A stretch of 64,000 nt of DNA from Desulfomonile tiedjei (GTDB taxonomy: Bacteria; Desulfobacterota; Desulfomonilia; Desulfomonilales; Desulfomonilaceae): the NCBI GenBank assembly GCA_016212925.1, contig JACRDF010000010.1, positions 186,001 to 250,000 of the forward strand. The letters run 5' to 3'. A program made the position numbers and the translations under genes. This document shows, piece by piece, positions 1-8,125 of the stretch (the first letter of the stretch is position 1; each line of letters starts with the position of its first letter). The notes below the pieces were generated by a model. The model was not told the origin of the DNA and did not search any database. It saw only the letters and a list, made by a program, of their open reading frames with translations.

Positions 1-61
1 CAATACTCTCGATCGGGCCGCAGTTCCAGTCACTATTTACTGCAATGACCCTAATCCGATT

Positions 62-622
62 TCACTTTGCCGCGGGAAGAGTCGTGGCCTGGTGCGCTAC
101 CAACTGCCAGCCGGCCGGGGTTTTGGCAAACACGTGAGTAAATAGGTTCACTCCCGTTATCTCTTTCCCCTTGGAAACCACTTTCAGGTCGAACTTTCCC
201 GTCACGATCGCTGTGTCACCAAAGATCCGCACATTGAGATCTTCCGGGACAATTGGAGCATACTTTCTGTCACCGGACCTGATAGCGTCGATGAATTGAG
301 CCTTGGTCTCCACCCGGCCCGTAGCATGGATATGGGTAAGATTGTCTGCAAGCAGTTTTTCCAGAGTCGCAACATCATGGCCGGAAACCGCCGAGGCCCA
401 TTTTTGCTCCAATTGAATAATGTCCTGAGTCGTTGGCGGCTTTGAATGTGCGTACAATTGGCCAAGACCGAGCGTGGCACAAAGGGCGCCAATGAGAATA
501 GCTGCAAAAGTGATTTGTTTCGCAAAGTCACAAGGCAGCTTTGTGAAAGCCAAGCGGCAACTCTTCGCTCCCCATCGAGGTTGCCCCTGATGTTTTCCAA
601 TAACGGCGTCGCATTTCTTCAT
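62..622 (-). CDS. Exported SnoaL/DUF4440-like (NTF2-fold) protein
   Basis: A protein of 186 residues with a basic N-terminus, one hydrophobic segment at about residues 37-57 (signal peptide or anchor) and a C-terminal domain of about 120 residues resembling the SnoaL/DUF4440 branch of the NTF2 fold. Visible family features are the opening helix with LEQKWASAV, the DLTHIH-like strand and the closing FAKTPAGWQLVAHQ. Proteins of this fold are small-molecule binding or ketosteroid-isomerase-like; no catalytic role can be assigned here. The start at 622 is chosen over the longer open frame because GGGAGG lies seven bases upstream; the longer frame would read into a hairpin repeat. It is probably exported. 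No operon partner is visible; the window edge is 61 bases downstream. Confidence 0.7.
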   Translation of the reverse strand: MKKCDAVIGKHQGQPRWGAKSCRLAFTKLPCDFAKQITFAAILIGALCATLGLGQLYAHSKPPTTQDIIQLEQKWASAVSGHDVATLEKLLADNLTHIHATGRVETKAQFIDAIRSGDRKYAPIVPEDLNVRIFGDTAIVTGKFDLKVVSKGKEITGVNLFTHVFAKTPAGWQLVAHQATTLPAAK

Positions 623-688
623 GTGATTCCTCCCTTCTTCGGCGGCAAGTGGGAAAAATTGAGGCCAGCTCTTGAAAGGTTGTTCCCC

Positions 689-764
689 GTCATTGCGAGC
701 GAAGCGAAGCAATCTCTGGCTCTAAGCGCTGAGATTGCTTCGTCGCTCCACTCCTCGCAATGAC
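689..764. repeat. GTCATTGCGAG hairpin repeat, copy 1
   Basis: Imperfect inverted repeat. The left arm begins GTCATTGCGAGCGAAGCGAA and the right arm ends CTCCTCGCAATGAC, around a short variable centre. Copies lie at 7450-7582 and 27631-27763. All are intergenic. This is the shape of a dispersed REP/MITE-like element. This copy lacks the longer outer arms seen in the other two. Confidence 0.8.
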
Positions 765-826
765 ATGTTTCGCGCGCGCCGTCTGCTCCGCAAGACTGAA
801 CGGCACCGCTGACTTCAATAATATTC

Positions 827-855
827 TTGACTTATTCGCATATATACCGTAAACT
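827..855 (+). promoter_or_regulatory. Putative sigma70-type promoter for the 57-residue gene
   Basis: TTGACT (827-832), a 17-base spacer and TAAACT (850-855), followed about 40 bases later by the start codon of the small gene at 895. The surrounding DNA is AT-rich compared with its neighbours. The -10 box matches the consensus at only four of six positions, so this is a moderate prediction. Confidence 0.4.
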
Positions 856-894
856 ATTATAGTATTCCTACAACAACTCGCCGGAGGATTTCAC

Positions 895-1068
895 ATGAGC
901 CGCCTTGTTCGTCGAGCAGCACAGTTTCTTTTGATCATGATGTTCTTCGGATGGATAACGTATCCGGGGTGGTACTACGAATGGTATTCCAATTACCCCG
1001 AAAACTATGCTTTTCCGGCAAGCATGTCCAACGATCACGACCCTCGCTGGGGCTTCTGGTTCTGGTAA
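895..1068 (+). CDS. Small aromatic-rich single-pass membrane protein, 57 aa
   Basis: An ATG-started frame of 57 codons preceded by a strong ribosome site (CCGGAGGATTTCAC directly before ATG). The product starts MSRLVRRAAQFLLIMMFF: a basic N-terminus, then one hydrophobic stretch, then a Trp/Tyr-rich tail (motifs PGWYYEWY and WGFWFW). It resembles a small membrane or exported peptide. I do not recognise a family. Support comes from the ribosome site, the AT-rich promoter-like region upstream and the signal-anchor layout. It is convergent with the small gene at 1129-1305. Confidence 0.6.
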   Translation: MSRLVRRAAQFLLIMMFFGWITYPGWYYEWYSNYPENYAFPASMSNDHDPRWGFWFW

Positions 1069-1128
1069 TAAGGAGCATCCCTCCGCGTCCCCTGCTATCT
1101 TGCTGTGGGCCGTGGGACGTTCGCGGTA

Positions 1129-1305
1129 CTATTTTCCCCTCAGTAGGCCCTTTTCATAGAAGTACTGGAACACTACGAAGGGGTCTATCCCGGTCATTTC
1201 CGAGACCTTGAAAATGGTCACAGACTGCCTGGCCATTTTCAGTTCGTTGATCAATCTGGTTATTCGCCCGTAGACCTCATTGCTTTCGTTGATATTCATG
1301 TTCAT
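1129..1305 (-). CDS. Small hypothetical protein, 58 aa, possible helix-turn-helix
   Basis: A 58-codon frame starting ATG at 1305 with GGCAGGAGCT immediately upstream. The product is largely alpha-helical by composition: an N-terminal helix (VYGRITRLINELKMARQS), then KVSEMTGIDPFVVFQYF, which reads like the two helices of a small helix-turn-helix. It could be a tiny DNA-binding or adaptor protein; no function is claimed. A second in-frame ATG two codons downstream is equally possible as start. It is followed on the same strand, after about 2.5 kb of other genes, by nothing related. Confidence 0.55.
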   Translation of the reverse strand: MNMNINESNEVYGRITRLINELKMARQSVTIFKVSEMTGIDPFVVFQYFYEKGLLRGK

Positions 1306-1520
1306 AGCTCCTGCCGGCCGTTCATCGCGAATGTTGGCCGCGGCAAAGAAGTTGTTCGACCTCTTCTGTAAATTTAACTCAATACATCAGGTAAAGATAG
1401 ATTTTTTCGTGTTTATTCGGCCAGGGGGTGAGGCGGGGAAGGGTGCAGAACACCTTTTCGTGGCAGAGACTGCGAAAGGGTAGAGGCACGGCAGGCTAAG
1501 AGGGAAGAAGTCTATTTGCT
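1306..1520. other. Intergenic stretch without a recognisable gene
   Basis: This 215-base gap separates the small gene from the 3' end of the dxr operon. It contains a T-run at 1400-1406, but I see no convincing stem next to it, so no terminator is called for the operon. Confidence 0.4.
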
Positions 1521-2687
1521 TCAAAGGCCGGGACGATCCCATTTTTCGCGGACCCGCGCCACAACCTGTTCGTGCAGACAGACCACTTGTTCCAAGGTTT
1601 CAACTCTGGCCGGCGCGATAGTTTCCAGCGATTCCAGAACAATCCGCGGAATGTGGTTGAACGGTACTTTTGCGGCCAGAAACAAATCCACGGCTACTTC
1701 GTCGGCCGCGTTCAGGACCACAGATGAGGAGCCGCCGGCCTCCAAGGCCTGATACGCGGCCTTTAGCAATGGGAATTTGCTCCAGTCCGGTTCGAGGAAA
1801 GTCAGAGATCCCAGCCGCGGGAAATCCAGGGCCTCTGTCCCGGAAGTTATGCGTTGAGGAAAAGCGAGTGCGTACCCGATCGGAATTCTCATGTCCGTGG
1901 CGCCGAGTTGAGCCATAATAGAGCCGTCTTTGAATTCCACCATTGAGTGAACAATGCTCTGAGGATGGACCACGACCTCTATCCGACGACCCGGAACATC
2001 GAAAAGCCACGCGGCTTCAATTACCTCAAGGCCCTTGTTCATGAGGCTCGCGGAATCCACGGTGACCTTGGGTCCCATCTTCCATCGGGGGTGGTTTAAT
2101 GCTTGTTCGCGGGTCACGCTGCCCATTTCCGATTCAGGCATATCTCGGAAAGGCCCGCCGGACGCGGTCAGGATTATCCTGCGAATTTCATTGTCTTGAT
2201 TTCCCTGCAAACACTGGAATATGGCGGATTGCTCGGAATCGACCGGCAACAGGTTCACACTGTTCTTGCGGACTGTGGCCATGAAGAGGGCCCCTGCCAT
2301 TACCAGCACTTCCTTGGTCGCCAGTGCAACGTCCTTGCCCGCGTGAACCGCGGCAAAGGTGGGCTGAAGGCCAGTACTACCCGGAAGCCCCGCTACCACG
2401 ATTTCCGCGTCCGCGGCAGTGGCAACTGTTTCCAGTCCTTCAGCAGAGTGGCCAATCCAGAGATGCCCGGAATAGTCAGCCAGGCGTTGTTTCATCTCCA
2501 GGGCCGATTTCTCACTTCCGCATGAAATCAGGGACGGATGAAATTCTCTTGTCTGTTGTTCAAGCAGATCCAGATTGCTCCCCGCGGCCACAGCCACCAC
2601 CCGGAACGTGTCAGGGTGAAGTCGCACGATGTCCAGGGTCTGTATTCCGATGGAACCTGTGGAACCAAGAATGGAGATGCCTTTCAT
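1521..2687 (-). CDS. dxr: 1-deoxy-D-xylulose 5-phosphate reductoisomerase
   Basis: Cytoplasmic enzyme of the MEP isoprenoid pathway: converts 1-deoxy-D-xylulose 5-phosphate to 2-C-methyl-D-erythritol 4-phosphate with NADPH and a divalent metal. Length (388 residues) is normal. The NADPH loop GSTGSIG is at residues 8-14. The metal/substrate region is visible as VDSEQSAIFQ, followed by SGGPFR, HPRWKMGPKVTVDSASLMNK and the C-terminal NAADEVAV. It is the last gene of the rpsB-tsf-pyrH-frr-uppS-cdsA-dxr run; its start overlaps the cdsA stop by four bases, so the two are probably translationally coupled. Confidence 0.97.
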   Translation of the reverse strand: MKGISILGSTGSIGIQTLDIVRLHPDTFRVVAVAAGSNLDLLEQQTREFHPSLISCGSEKSALEMKQRLADYSGHLWIGHSAEGLETVATAADAEIVVAGLPGSTGLQPTFAAVHAGKDVALATKEVLVMAGALFMATVRKNSVNLLPVDSEQSAIFQCLQGNQDNEIRRIILTASGGPFRDMPESEMGSVTREQALNHPRWKMGPKVTVDSASLMNKGLEVIEAAWLFDVPGRRIEVVVHPQSIVHSMVEFKDGSIMAQLGATDMRIPIGYALAFPQRITSGTEALDFPRLGSLTFLEPDWSKFPLLKAAYQALEAGGSSSVVLNAADEVAVDLFLAAKVPFNHIPRIVLESLETIAPARVETLEQVVCLHEQVVARVREKWDRPGL

Positions 2688-3496
2688 CGAGGCACCGCAT
2701 ATCCGGAAAGCATCAGGAAGTAAAACACTACAGGAAAGGCCAATATGAGGCTGTCAGCTCTGTCCATGACTCCGCCGTGCCCCGGCAGGAATGTCCCAAA
2801 ATCCTTGATGGCAAGGCGCCTTTTTAGCGCTGACGCAATCAAGTCGCCCACCGGACCTGCCGCTGCCAGCAAGAGTGTGACAAGAGCAAGAGGCTCGATG
2901 GCGAGAAGCCCGGGAACCATCGCCTTCATGACGAGCATTCCGGCGAAATTACCAGCCACGCCTCCTGCCAATCCTTCGACGGTCTTGGATGGGCTGACGT
3001 TTGGCGACAGCCTGTGTTTGCCGAAGTGCTTGCCCGCGAAGTATGCTCCCGCGTCGCCAAGACAGATGACCACCAGCACGTAAAAAACCCACGCGATGCC
3101 CAGGTCCAACCGGGCCAGGAGCAAAGCATGCCCCAAGGGGACAGCCACGTAACCCGCGACAAAAATCATCTGGCTGGCCGAATCCAGGGTATTCTCAATA
3201 AAGTTGTACAAAAATAGATGAAGGGCCACCACCACCAGAGGGAAAAAGACCACGACCGCTGGAACCGCACGGTAAGGCAGGGCGTAGAATGCTCCGATGA
3301 CGGCCAATCCCAGAATGAAGGTCAGCCACCTGGAAAGCCGCGATTGAAGGCCCGGCAGGCTGCGCGAAAGTTCGCCAAAGGCCACACCCGAACACACGGC
3401 CACGATCAGCGCCACACCCGTCACTCCGCCCCACACCAGGAGAGGGACCAGGATTGCTAAGGCAACAGCCGCACTTATGATTCTCGTTCGAAGCAT
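2684..3496 (-). CDS. cdsA: Phosphatidate cytidylyltransferase (CDP-diglyceride synthase)
   Basis: Integral membrane enzyme that makes CDP-diacylglycerol from phosphatidate and CTP, the branch point of phospholipid synthesis. The 270-residue product has about eight hydrophobic segments, and near the C-terminus the family signature: SALKRRLAIKDFGTFLPGHG followed by GVMDRADS, containing the conserved K-D...PGHGG..DR..D pattern. SPSKTVEG is the second conserved loop. It overlaps dxr by four bases and uppS by one (TAATG), so the three form a tightly coupled unit. Confidence 0.96.
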   Translation of the reverse strand: MLRTRIISAAVALAILVPLLVWGGVTGVALIVAVCSGVAFGELSRSLPGLQSRLSRWLTFILGLAVIGAFYALPYRAVPAVVVFFPLVVVALHLFLYNFIENTLDSASQMIFVAGYVAVPLGHALLLARLDLGIAWVFYVLVVICLGDAGAYFAGKHFGKHRLSPNVSPSKTVEGLAGGVAGNFAGMLVMKAMVPGLLAIEPLALVTLLLAAAGPVGDLIASALKRRLAIKDFGTFLPGHGGVMDRADSLILAFPVVFYFLMLSGYAVPR

Positions 3497-4251
3497 TACA
3501 AAGCTTTTTCGCCGGCTTCGATTTGCTCGGAGATTTTTCCGAACCTTCGCTGGCGAGAGTTGTAGGCACTAATGGCTTCGAGGAACGCGTGTTCGTCGAA
3601 GTCGGGCCAAAGAGTGGGTGTGAAATAAAGTTCTGCGTAAGCGCATTGCCACAAAAGAAAATTGCTTATTCGCATCTCCCCGCCCGTGCGTATGAGGAGA
3701 TCCGGGTCAGGCAGCCCAGCGGTATCGAGAAAACCGGCAAAGGTTTGCTCAGTTATAAGATTCTCGTCAAGTTCGCCCGATCGCAAGGCACGAGCCACCT
3801 TAAGCGCGGCTGTCAGGATGTCCTGGCGGCCGCCGTAAGACAGGGCAATGCTCAGGACCGTGGACTTATTTTGAGCGGTCCTTTCCTTGGCCGCCTCTAT
3901 TTTTGCCACCAGCTTGGCCGGCAACCGGCTTAGTTCCCCGACGGTTCTGAGCCTGATATCGTTAGCATGGAGTTCCTCCAGTTCGGAGTCCACGAATTGG
4001 CTCAGCAATTTCATGAGGCCTGAAACCTCGGTCTGAGGCCGTTGCCAGTTCTCTGTCGAGAAAGCGTAAAGGGTCAGGTATCCTATGCCGTTTCGCGCGG
4101 AAAACTCTACAGCCTTCCGAACGGCTTTTGCCCCCTGGCGATGTCCTTCCAGCCTCGGGAGTGTCCGCTGCCTGGCCCATCGGCCGTTACCGTCCATGAT
4201 GATCGCCACATGACGCGGAAACTTTAAAGGCGGTTGTAACGGTGGGTTCAA
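3496..4251 (-). CDS. uppS: Undecaprenyl diphosphate synthase (cis-prenyltransferase)
   Basis: Cytosolic cis-prenyltransferase that condenses farnesyl diphosphate with isopentenyl diphosphates to give the C55 lipid carrier for peptidoglycan and other glycans. The 251-residue product carries the hallmark HVAIIMDGNGRWA near residue 15 (catalytic Asp 20), the FSTENW loop, and the C-terminal RTGGEMRISNFLLWQ and YFTPTLWPDF. Its gene neighbours (dxr, cdsA) supply isoprenoid and phospholipid steps, a usual bacterial linkage. Stop and cdsA start share one base. Confidence 0.97.
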   Translation of the reverse strand: MNPPLQPPLKFPRHVAIIMDGNGRWARQRTLPRLEGHRQGAKAVRKAVEFSARNGIGYLTLYAFSTENWQRPQTEVSGLMKLLSQFVDSELEELHANDIRLRTVGELSRLPAKLVAKIEAAKERTAQNKSTVLSIALSYGGRQDILTAALKVARALRSGELDENLITEQTFAGFLDTAGLPDPDLLIRTGGEMRISNFLLWQCAYAELYFTPTLWPDFDEHAFLEAISAYNSRQRRFGKISEQIEAGEKAL

Positions 4252-4342
4252 ACAAAGTCTCCTGACAACAGGATCGGAGGCTGTAGCGAGGCTGCCGGAC
4301 GGGCTTGGCGATCAGAGGAACTGTCACTCGAATGGCAGCAAA

Positions 4343-4900
4343 TTAGATCTCCATGATCTCTTCTTCTTTTGCTGACAAGACGCTGTCAATCCTGGCAATG
4401 AGATCGTCCGTGGTTTTCTGGACACGTTCCTGAGCCCTTCGCATGTCGTCTTCCGAGATCTGCTTCTCTTTCTTCATGTCCTTGAGCATCTCGTTGGCAT
4501 CACGCCGATGGTTCCGAACCTGGACCTTATACTCCTCAGCCATCTTCTTGACTACCTTGACAAGCTCTTTTCGTCTTTCGGCCGTGAGGGGGGGGAGGTT
4601 GATTCTGACAACTTTCCCATCGTTCGTCGGCGTCAGCCCCAGCTCGGATTTCAGGATGGCCTTTTCGATGTCGGTGAATGCGTTCGTGTCCCAGGGTTGG
4701 ATGACTATCTGGCGCGCCTCCGGGATCGAAAGGGTAGCCAACTGATTTATGGGAGTGGAGCTGCCGTAGTAATCCACCATGAGCCCATCCAGGAGAGCCA
4801 GCGAAGCTCGTCCTGTGCGGATTCTTTTGAGGTCCTTTTGCAGGGCCTCAATCGACTTCTCCATGGAGTCTTTCATTTCTTTGTGCAGGTCGTCGATCAT
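4343..4900 (-). CDS. frr: Ribosome recycling factor
   Basis: RRF splits post-termination ribosomes together with EF-G. The 185-residue product fits the family length exactly when started at the ATG at 4900 (MIDDLHKEMKDSMEKSIEAL), which has GAGAGG six bases upstream; an upstream ATG at 4936 would add 12 atypical residues. Conserved blocks seen: KDLKRIRTGRASLALLDG, INQLATLSIPEARQIVIQPW, INLPPLTAERRKELVK and the C-terminal KDGL-type helix. It lies between pyrH and uppS; 91 bases separate it from uppS. Confidence 0.96.
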   Translation of the reverse strand: MIDDLHKEMKDSMEKSIEALQKDLKRIRTGRASLALLDGLMVDYYGSSTPINQLATLSIPEARQIVIQPWDTNAFTDIEKAILKSELGLTPTNDGKVVRINLPPLTAERRKELVKVVKKMAEEYKVQVRNHRRDANEMLKDMKKEKQISEDDMRRAQERVQKTTDDLIARIDSVLSAKEEEIMEI

Positions 4901-4941
4901 TTCGTCCTCTCGCCAAGGCTGAGTTAGCTTCTCCACAAGGC

Positions 4942-5658
4942 TTATTCGATGATGGTCCCCACTTTTTCGCCTGACAAGGCTCGCGCTATGTTTCCTTCCA
5001 CATGGAGATCAAGGACTATTATGGGGATCCTCTTCCTGGACAGGATTTCCACGCTGGTTGCGTCTATTACCGCCAGGCCCCTTTCGATGACTTCCTTTGC
5101 GCTAATCACATCAAACATGACCGCGCCGGGATGTTTTTTCGGGTCCTTGTCAAAAACGCCGGGAACCTGGGTGGCCTTTACCATCACCTGGGCGTCGGTC
5201 TCGACAGCCCGTAGAGACGCGGCCGAATCCGTCGTGAAACACGGATTTCCGGTTCCCCCCGCAAAGACCACGACTTCGCCCTGCGCAAGGTAATTCAGGG
5301 CTTTCTCTCTCTCAAACGGTTCCACGAATCGGCCCACAGGGAAGGCGGACATGGTTCGGGCCGGGACTCCACCGGCTTCGAGAGCTGACCGCAGCGCCAG
5401 GGCATTCAACACCGTGGCAATCATTCCCATCTGGTCGCCGACCAGCGGAGGCACGCCGATGGATGCTGCATCGACCCCTCTCATGATATTTCCACCGCCG
5501 ACCACCACGCCCAGTTGACAGCCCATTTTTCTGGCATCAGCCAGCTGTCGTGCGATCCACCTGGTCTTGTCGGGGTCCAATCCGTAACCGCGGTCACCGG
5601 CAAAAGCCTCGCCCGAAATCTTCAGCAACGCACGGCTGTATCCCCTCGGTTCGGACAT
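4942..5658 (-). CDS. pyrH: UMP kinase
   Basis: Amino-acid-kinase-fold enzyme phosphorylating UMP to UDP in pyrimidine nucleotide synthesis. The 238-residue product has the N-terminal LLKISGEAFAG, the glycine loop GVVVGGGNIMRG, the dimer/allosteric segment GDQMGMIATVLNALALRSAL, VFAGGTGNPCFTTDSAA for nucleotide binding, and the KATQVPGVFDKDP segment. Usual bacterial length. It follows tsf by three bases and precedes frr, the standard rpsB-tsf-pyrH-frr order. Confidence 0.97.
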   Translation of the reverse strand: MSEPRGYSRALLKISGEAFAGDRGYGLDPDKTRWIARQLADARKMGCQLGVVVGGGNIMRGVDAASIGVPPLVGDQMGMIATVLNALALRSALEAGGVPARTMSAFPVGRFVEPFEREKALNYLAQGEVVVFAGGTGNPCFTTDSAASLRAVETDAQVMVKATQVPGVFDKDPKKHPGAVMFDVISAKEVIERGLAVIDATSVEILSRKRIPIIVLDLHVEGNIARALSGEKVGTIIE

Positions 5659-5661
5659 GAT

Positions 5662-6261
5662 TTACTGGATCTCGCCTAATTGGAAGCGAACAAAACGTCC
5701 GACAGTGATATTTTCTCCCAGGGCTGCGATCTTTTCCGTGACCAGGGCCGCCACGGTCTTGTCCGGCTCTTTGACAAAGGGCTGATCCATAAGACAGACC
5801 TCGGAGTAAAACTTATTCAGTTTGCCTTCAGCTATCTTTTCCAGCATCTTCTCCGGCTTGCCTGCCTCTTTGGCCTGGGTCATGTATATTTCCTTTTCCT
5901 TGGCCAACACCTCTTCAGGGACCTGGTCAGACGTCACCCATCGGGGCGAACTGGCCGCCACCTGCATGCAAAGATCTTTGGCAAGCTCTGCAAACTGTTC
6001 GGTTCGCGCAACGAAGTCGCTTTCGCAGTTCAATTCCACCAGGACGCCGATCTTTCCATTCATATGTATGTAAGAGGCTATTCTGCCCTCTGATGTGGCA
6101 CGGCCCTCTCTTTTGGATGCCTTGAGAATCCCCTTCTTACGCAGATGATCGACCGCTTCGTCTATGTCACCCTTACATTCCACCAGGGCCTGCTTGCAGT
6201 CCATCATTCCGAGTCCTGTCTTTTCTCTGAGGTCTTTTACCATCTTCGCGGTAATGTCCAT
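5662..6261 (-). CDS. tsf: Elongation factor Ts, short form
   Basis: Guanine nucleotide exchange factor for EF-Tu. At 199 residues it is the short form found in several phyla, lacking most of the duplicated core present in the roughly 280-residue enterobacterial protein. The N-terminal UBA-like domain (MVKDLREKTGLGMMDCKQAL) and the exchange motif CESDFVAR (usually TDFVAR) are clear. The start has AGGAG eight bases upstream. It is transcribed with rpsB, 168 bases upstream, and pyrH. Confidence 0.96.
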   Translation of the reverse strand: MDITAKMVKDLREKTGLGMMDCKQALVECKGDIDEAVDHLRKKGILKASKREGRATSEGRIASYIHMNGKIGVLVELNCESDFVARTEQFAELAKDLCMQVAASSPRWVTSDQVPEEVLAKEKEIYMTQAKEAGKPEKMLEKIAEGKLNKFYSEVCLMDQPFVKEPDKTVAALVTEKIAALGENITVGRFVRFQLGEIQ

Positions 6262-6429
6262 CTATTAGTCTCCTATTGCTGGTTCATGGGAGCGGCACAC
6301 GGCCTTTTGTCAGGGAGATGTCAAAGGCCGTTCAGTCAGCCGCGAACCCAGATAAGTAAGCTTCAGATGAAATAAATTTTCTCGCTAATGAAATCACACG
6401 AGACGTGGCACAGCGATCCTTGCCATGGT

Positions 6430-7305
6430 CTAGGGCTTTGCCGCACCTTCTTCAACGCCTTCGTCCGCTTCAACTGCGGCCGCAGGCGGGGCCGACTCGA
6501 CCGCAGCCGCCTCTTCGTGAGCGAGCGCTTCCGCAGCCGGCTCTGCCGGTGCTTCGACTTCCGCGGTCTTCCTTTCCACCGGGACCTCGGCTTCACCGAT
6601 GTCCTCTTTCAGAGAGGCTTCGTAAGAGTCACGTCCTTCGATGCAGGCATCCGCGATTTTCGAGGCGAACAGGCGGATTGCTCTGATGGCGTCGTCGTTC
6701 CCCGGGATCACGTGATCGATTTCGTCCGGATCGCAGTTGGTATCCACTATGGCCACTATGGGGATTGCGAGCTTCCGGGCTTCTTTCACCGCTATATTTT
6801 CTTTCTTGGGGTCCACGACGAAGATCGCGCCGGGGGGCCTGCGCATCTCTCGGATTCCTGACAAGTTCTTGTAAAGCTTGTCGTACTGGCGCTTGATATT
6901 TACAAGTTCCTTTTTTGTGAAGTTCGTTTCCTCCGGCTTTTGCAGTATGGTTTCCAGGCTGTTGAGCCGGTCAATGCTCTGCCTTATAGTACTGAAATTG
7001 GTGAGCATTCCTCCCAGCCAGCGCTGGTTCACGAAATGCTGTCCGGCACGAGCGGCTTCTTCGTAAATAGCATCCTGCGCCTGTTTCTTGGTGCCCACGA
7101 AGAGGACGCTGTTACCTTTGGCAACAGTGTCGTGGACAAAGCCGTAAGCCTTCTTAAACAATCTGACGGTCTTTTGGAGGTCTATGATGTAGATCCCGTT
7201 TCTGGCGCCGAAGATGTACTGCTTCATTTTGGGGTTCCATCGCCGCGTCTGGTGGCCGAAGTGGACCCCCGCCTCGAGCAATTGCTTCATGGTGATAGTT
7301 GACAA
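6430..7305 (-). CDS. rpsB: 30S ribosomal protein S2, TTG start, long Ala/Glu C-terminal tail
   Basis: Ribosomal protein S2. The core is unmistakable: [35 protein letters not shown], and the distal [20 protein letters not shown] and GNDDAIRAI. The best start is TTG at 7305, giving [12 protein letters not shown] in line with the usual S2 N-terminus and with AAGGAG seven bases upstream. The long frame to 7371 would add 22 unlikely residues, and the ATG at 7290 would lose the conserved N-terminus. Beyond residue about 230 the protein carries a low-complexity Ala/Glu/Pro tail of some 60 residues. First gene of the operon. Confidence 0.95.
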   Translation of the reverse strand: MSTITMKQLLEAGVHFGHQTRRWNPKMKQYIFGARNGIYIIDLQKTVRLFKKAYGFVHDTVAKGNSVLFVGTKKQAQDAIYEEAARAGQHFVNQRWLGGMLTNFSTIRQSIDRLNSLETILQKPEETNFTKKELVNIKRQYDKLYKNLSGIREMRRPPGAIFVVDPKKENIAVKEARKLAIPIVAIVDTNCDPDEIDHVIPGNDDAIRAIRLFASKIADACIEGRDSYEASLKEDIGEAEVPVERKTAEVEAPAEPAAEALAHEEAAAVESAPPAAAVEADEGVEEGAAKP

Positions 7306-7449
7306 TTCAGTTCTCCTTTTCGGGTTGATCCTCCATCCCTCGTGACGCCCCCAGGGGACGACCCGATGCAAAGGGATGTGCGAGTTAACCGCTTATTTTG
7401 GACCGAACTGCCGCACAATGCAAGCGAAAAAACATGCCCGGAGTAAGCC

Positions 7450-7582
7450 CTCAGTCACGGGCGGCAAAAGATTGTCATTGCGAGCGAAGCGAAGCAATCT
7501 CCTGTACCGCCAAAGCCTAGATTGCTTCGTCGTTTCACTCCTCGCAATGACACACGGCCCGCGATTTCCCCGCGTGACTGAG
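7450..7582. repeat. GTCATTGCGAG hairpin repeat, copy 2, with outer arms
   Basis: The core hairpin 7474-7551 starts GTCATTGCGAGCGAAGCGAA and ends CACTCCTCGCAATGAC. It is flanked by a further inverted pair, CTCAGTCACG (7450-7459) and CGTGACTGAG (7573-7582), giving a 133-base palindromic unit upstream of rpsB. The third copy (27631-27763) has the same two-tier structure and the same length. The rest of the 7306-7748 gap shows no gene. Confidence 0.8.
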
Positions 7583-7748
7583 GAGTTACTGCCCGGAAAA
7601 CAAAATGTTAGATATCGTTTTTCCCGGGTTTCAAGAAAAAAACGTGTATGTTTCCTCAACCCACAATATCACAGGTATCCCTCCGACCACTGAGCGGGTC
7701 GGAGTTACGAGCCACGATTAATGGGAGTGGGCAGGGTTGCATTGATTT

Positions 7749-8015
7749 GTGCGGCTTGCGGTATCGATACTGGACTTCGATGAGGGTCAGGACGTGCGCA
7801 TGGGACCACCCGGAGCTTTGGCAGAGAAAAGATTATTTGAAATCATTCCCGAACATATCAAGGTCAGACTCGTTGAACCCAACATTTACTCCGTTTACCC
7901 CCAGGCCGAGAACATCGGTTCCTATGACAAAACAGGGGGTATTTACGACGCCGTGGCCTGTAATCGTCTTTTTTATGGCGCCACGGATGTGCGAACCTCA
8001 TCCGTGCACGAATGA
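7749..8015 (+). pseudogene. Probable remnant of a SAM-dependent methyltransferase gene
   Basis: An 88-codon frame with a GTG start and no clear ribosome site. The middle (GPPGALAEKRLFEIIPEH, then VKLVEP/IYSVYP-like text and a YDAVACNRLFYG segment) resembles the region just before the SAM-binding domain of some class I methyltransferases, where YD.VACN...NR is common. The frame then stops before any glycine-rich SAM motif. I read it as a truncated leftover or, less likely, a short independent gene. The assignment rests on remembered family text and is weak. Confidence 0.33.
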
Positions 8016-8125
8016 GCCTAGCGGCACGTCCGTGGCACGATCCTCGCCAAAGCGTTTTCGTGTTTCGTTGTGGCGTTGGAAGCCATCGAAGTTGGTATGA
8101 TAGTATTCCAGGGTCTGATTTAGCG

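Noticed and set aside
6363-6596. 77-codon basic minus-strand frame overlapping the rpsB 3' end
   Set aside because: An out-of-frame reading of the Ala/Glu-rich S2 tail; Arg-rich composition is a frame artefact.
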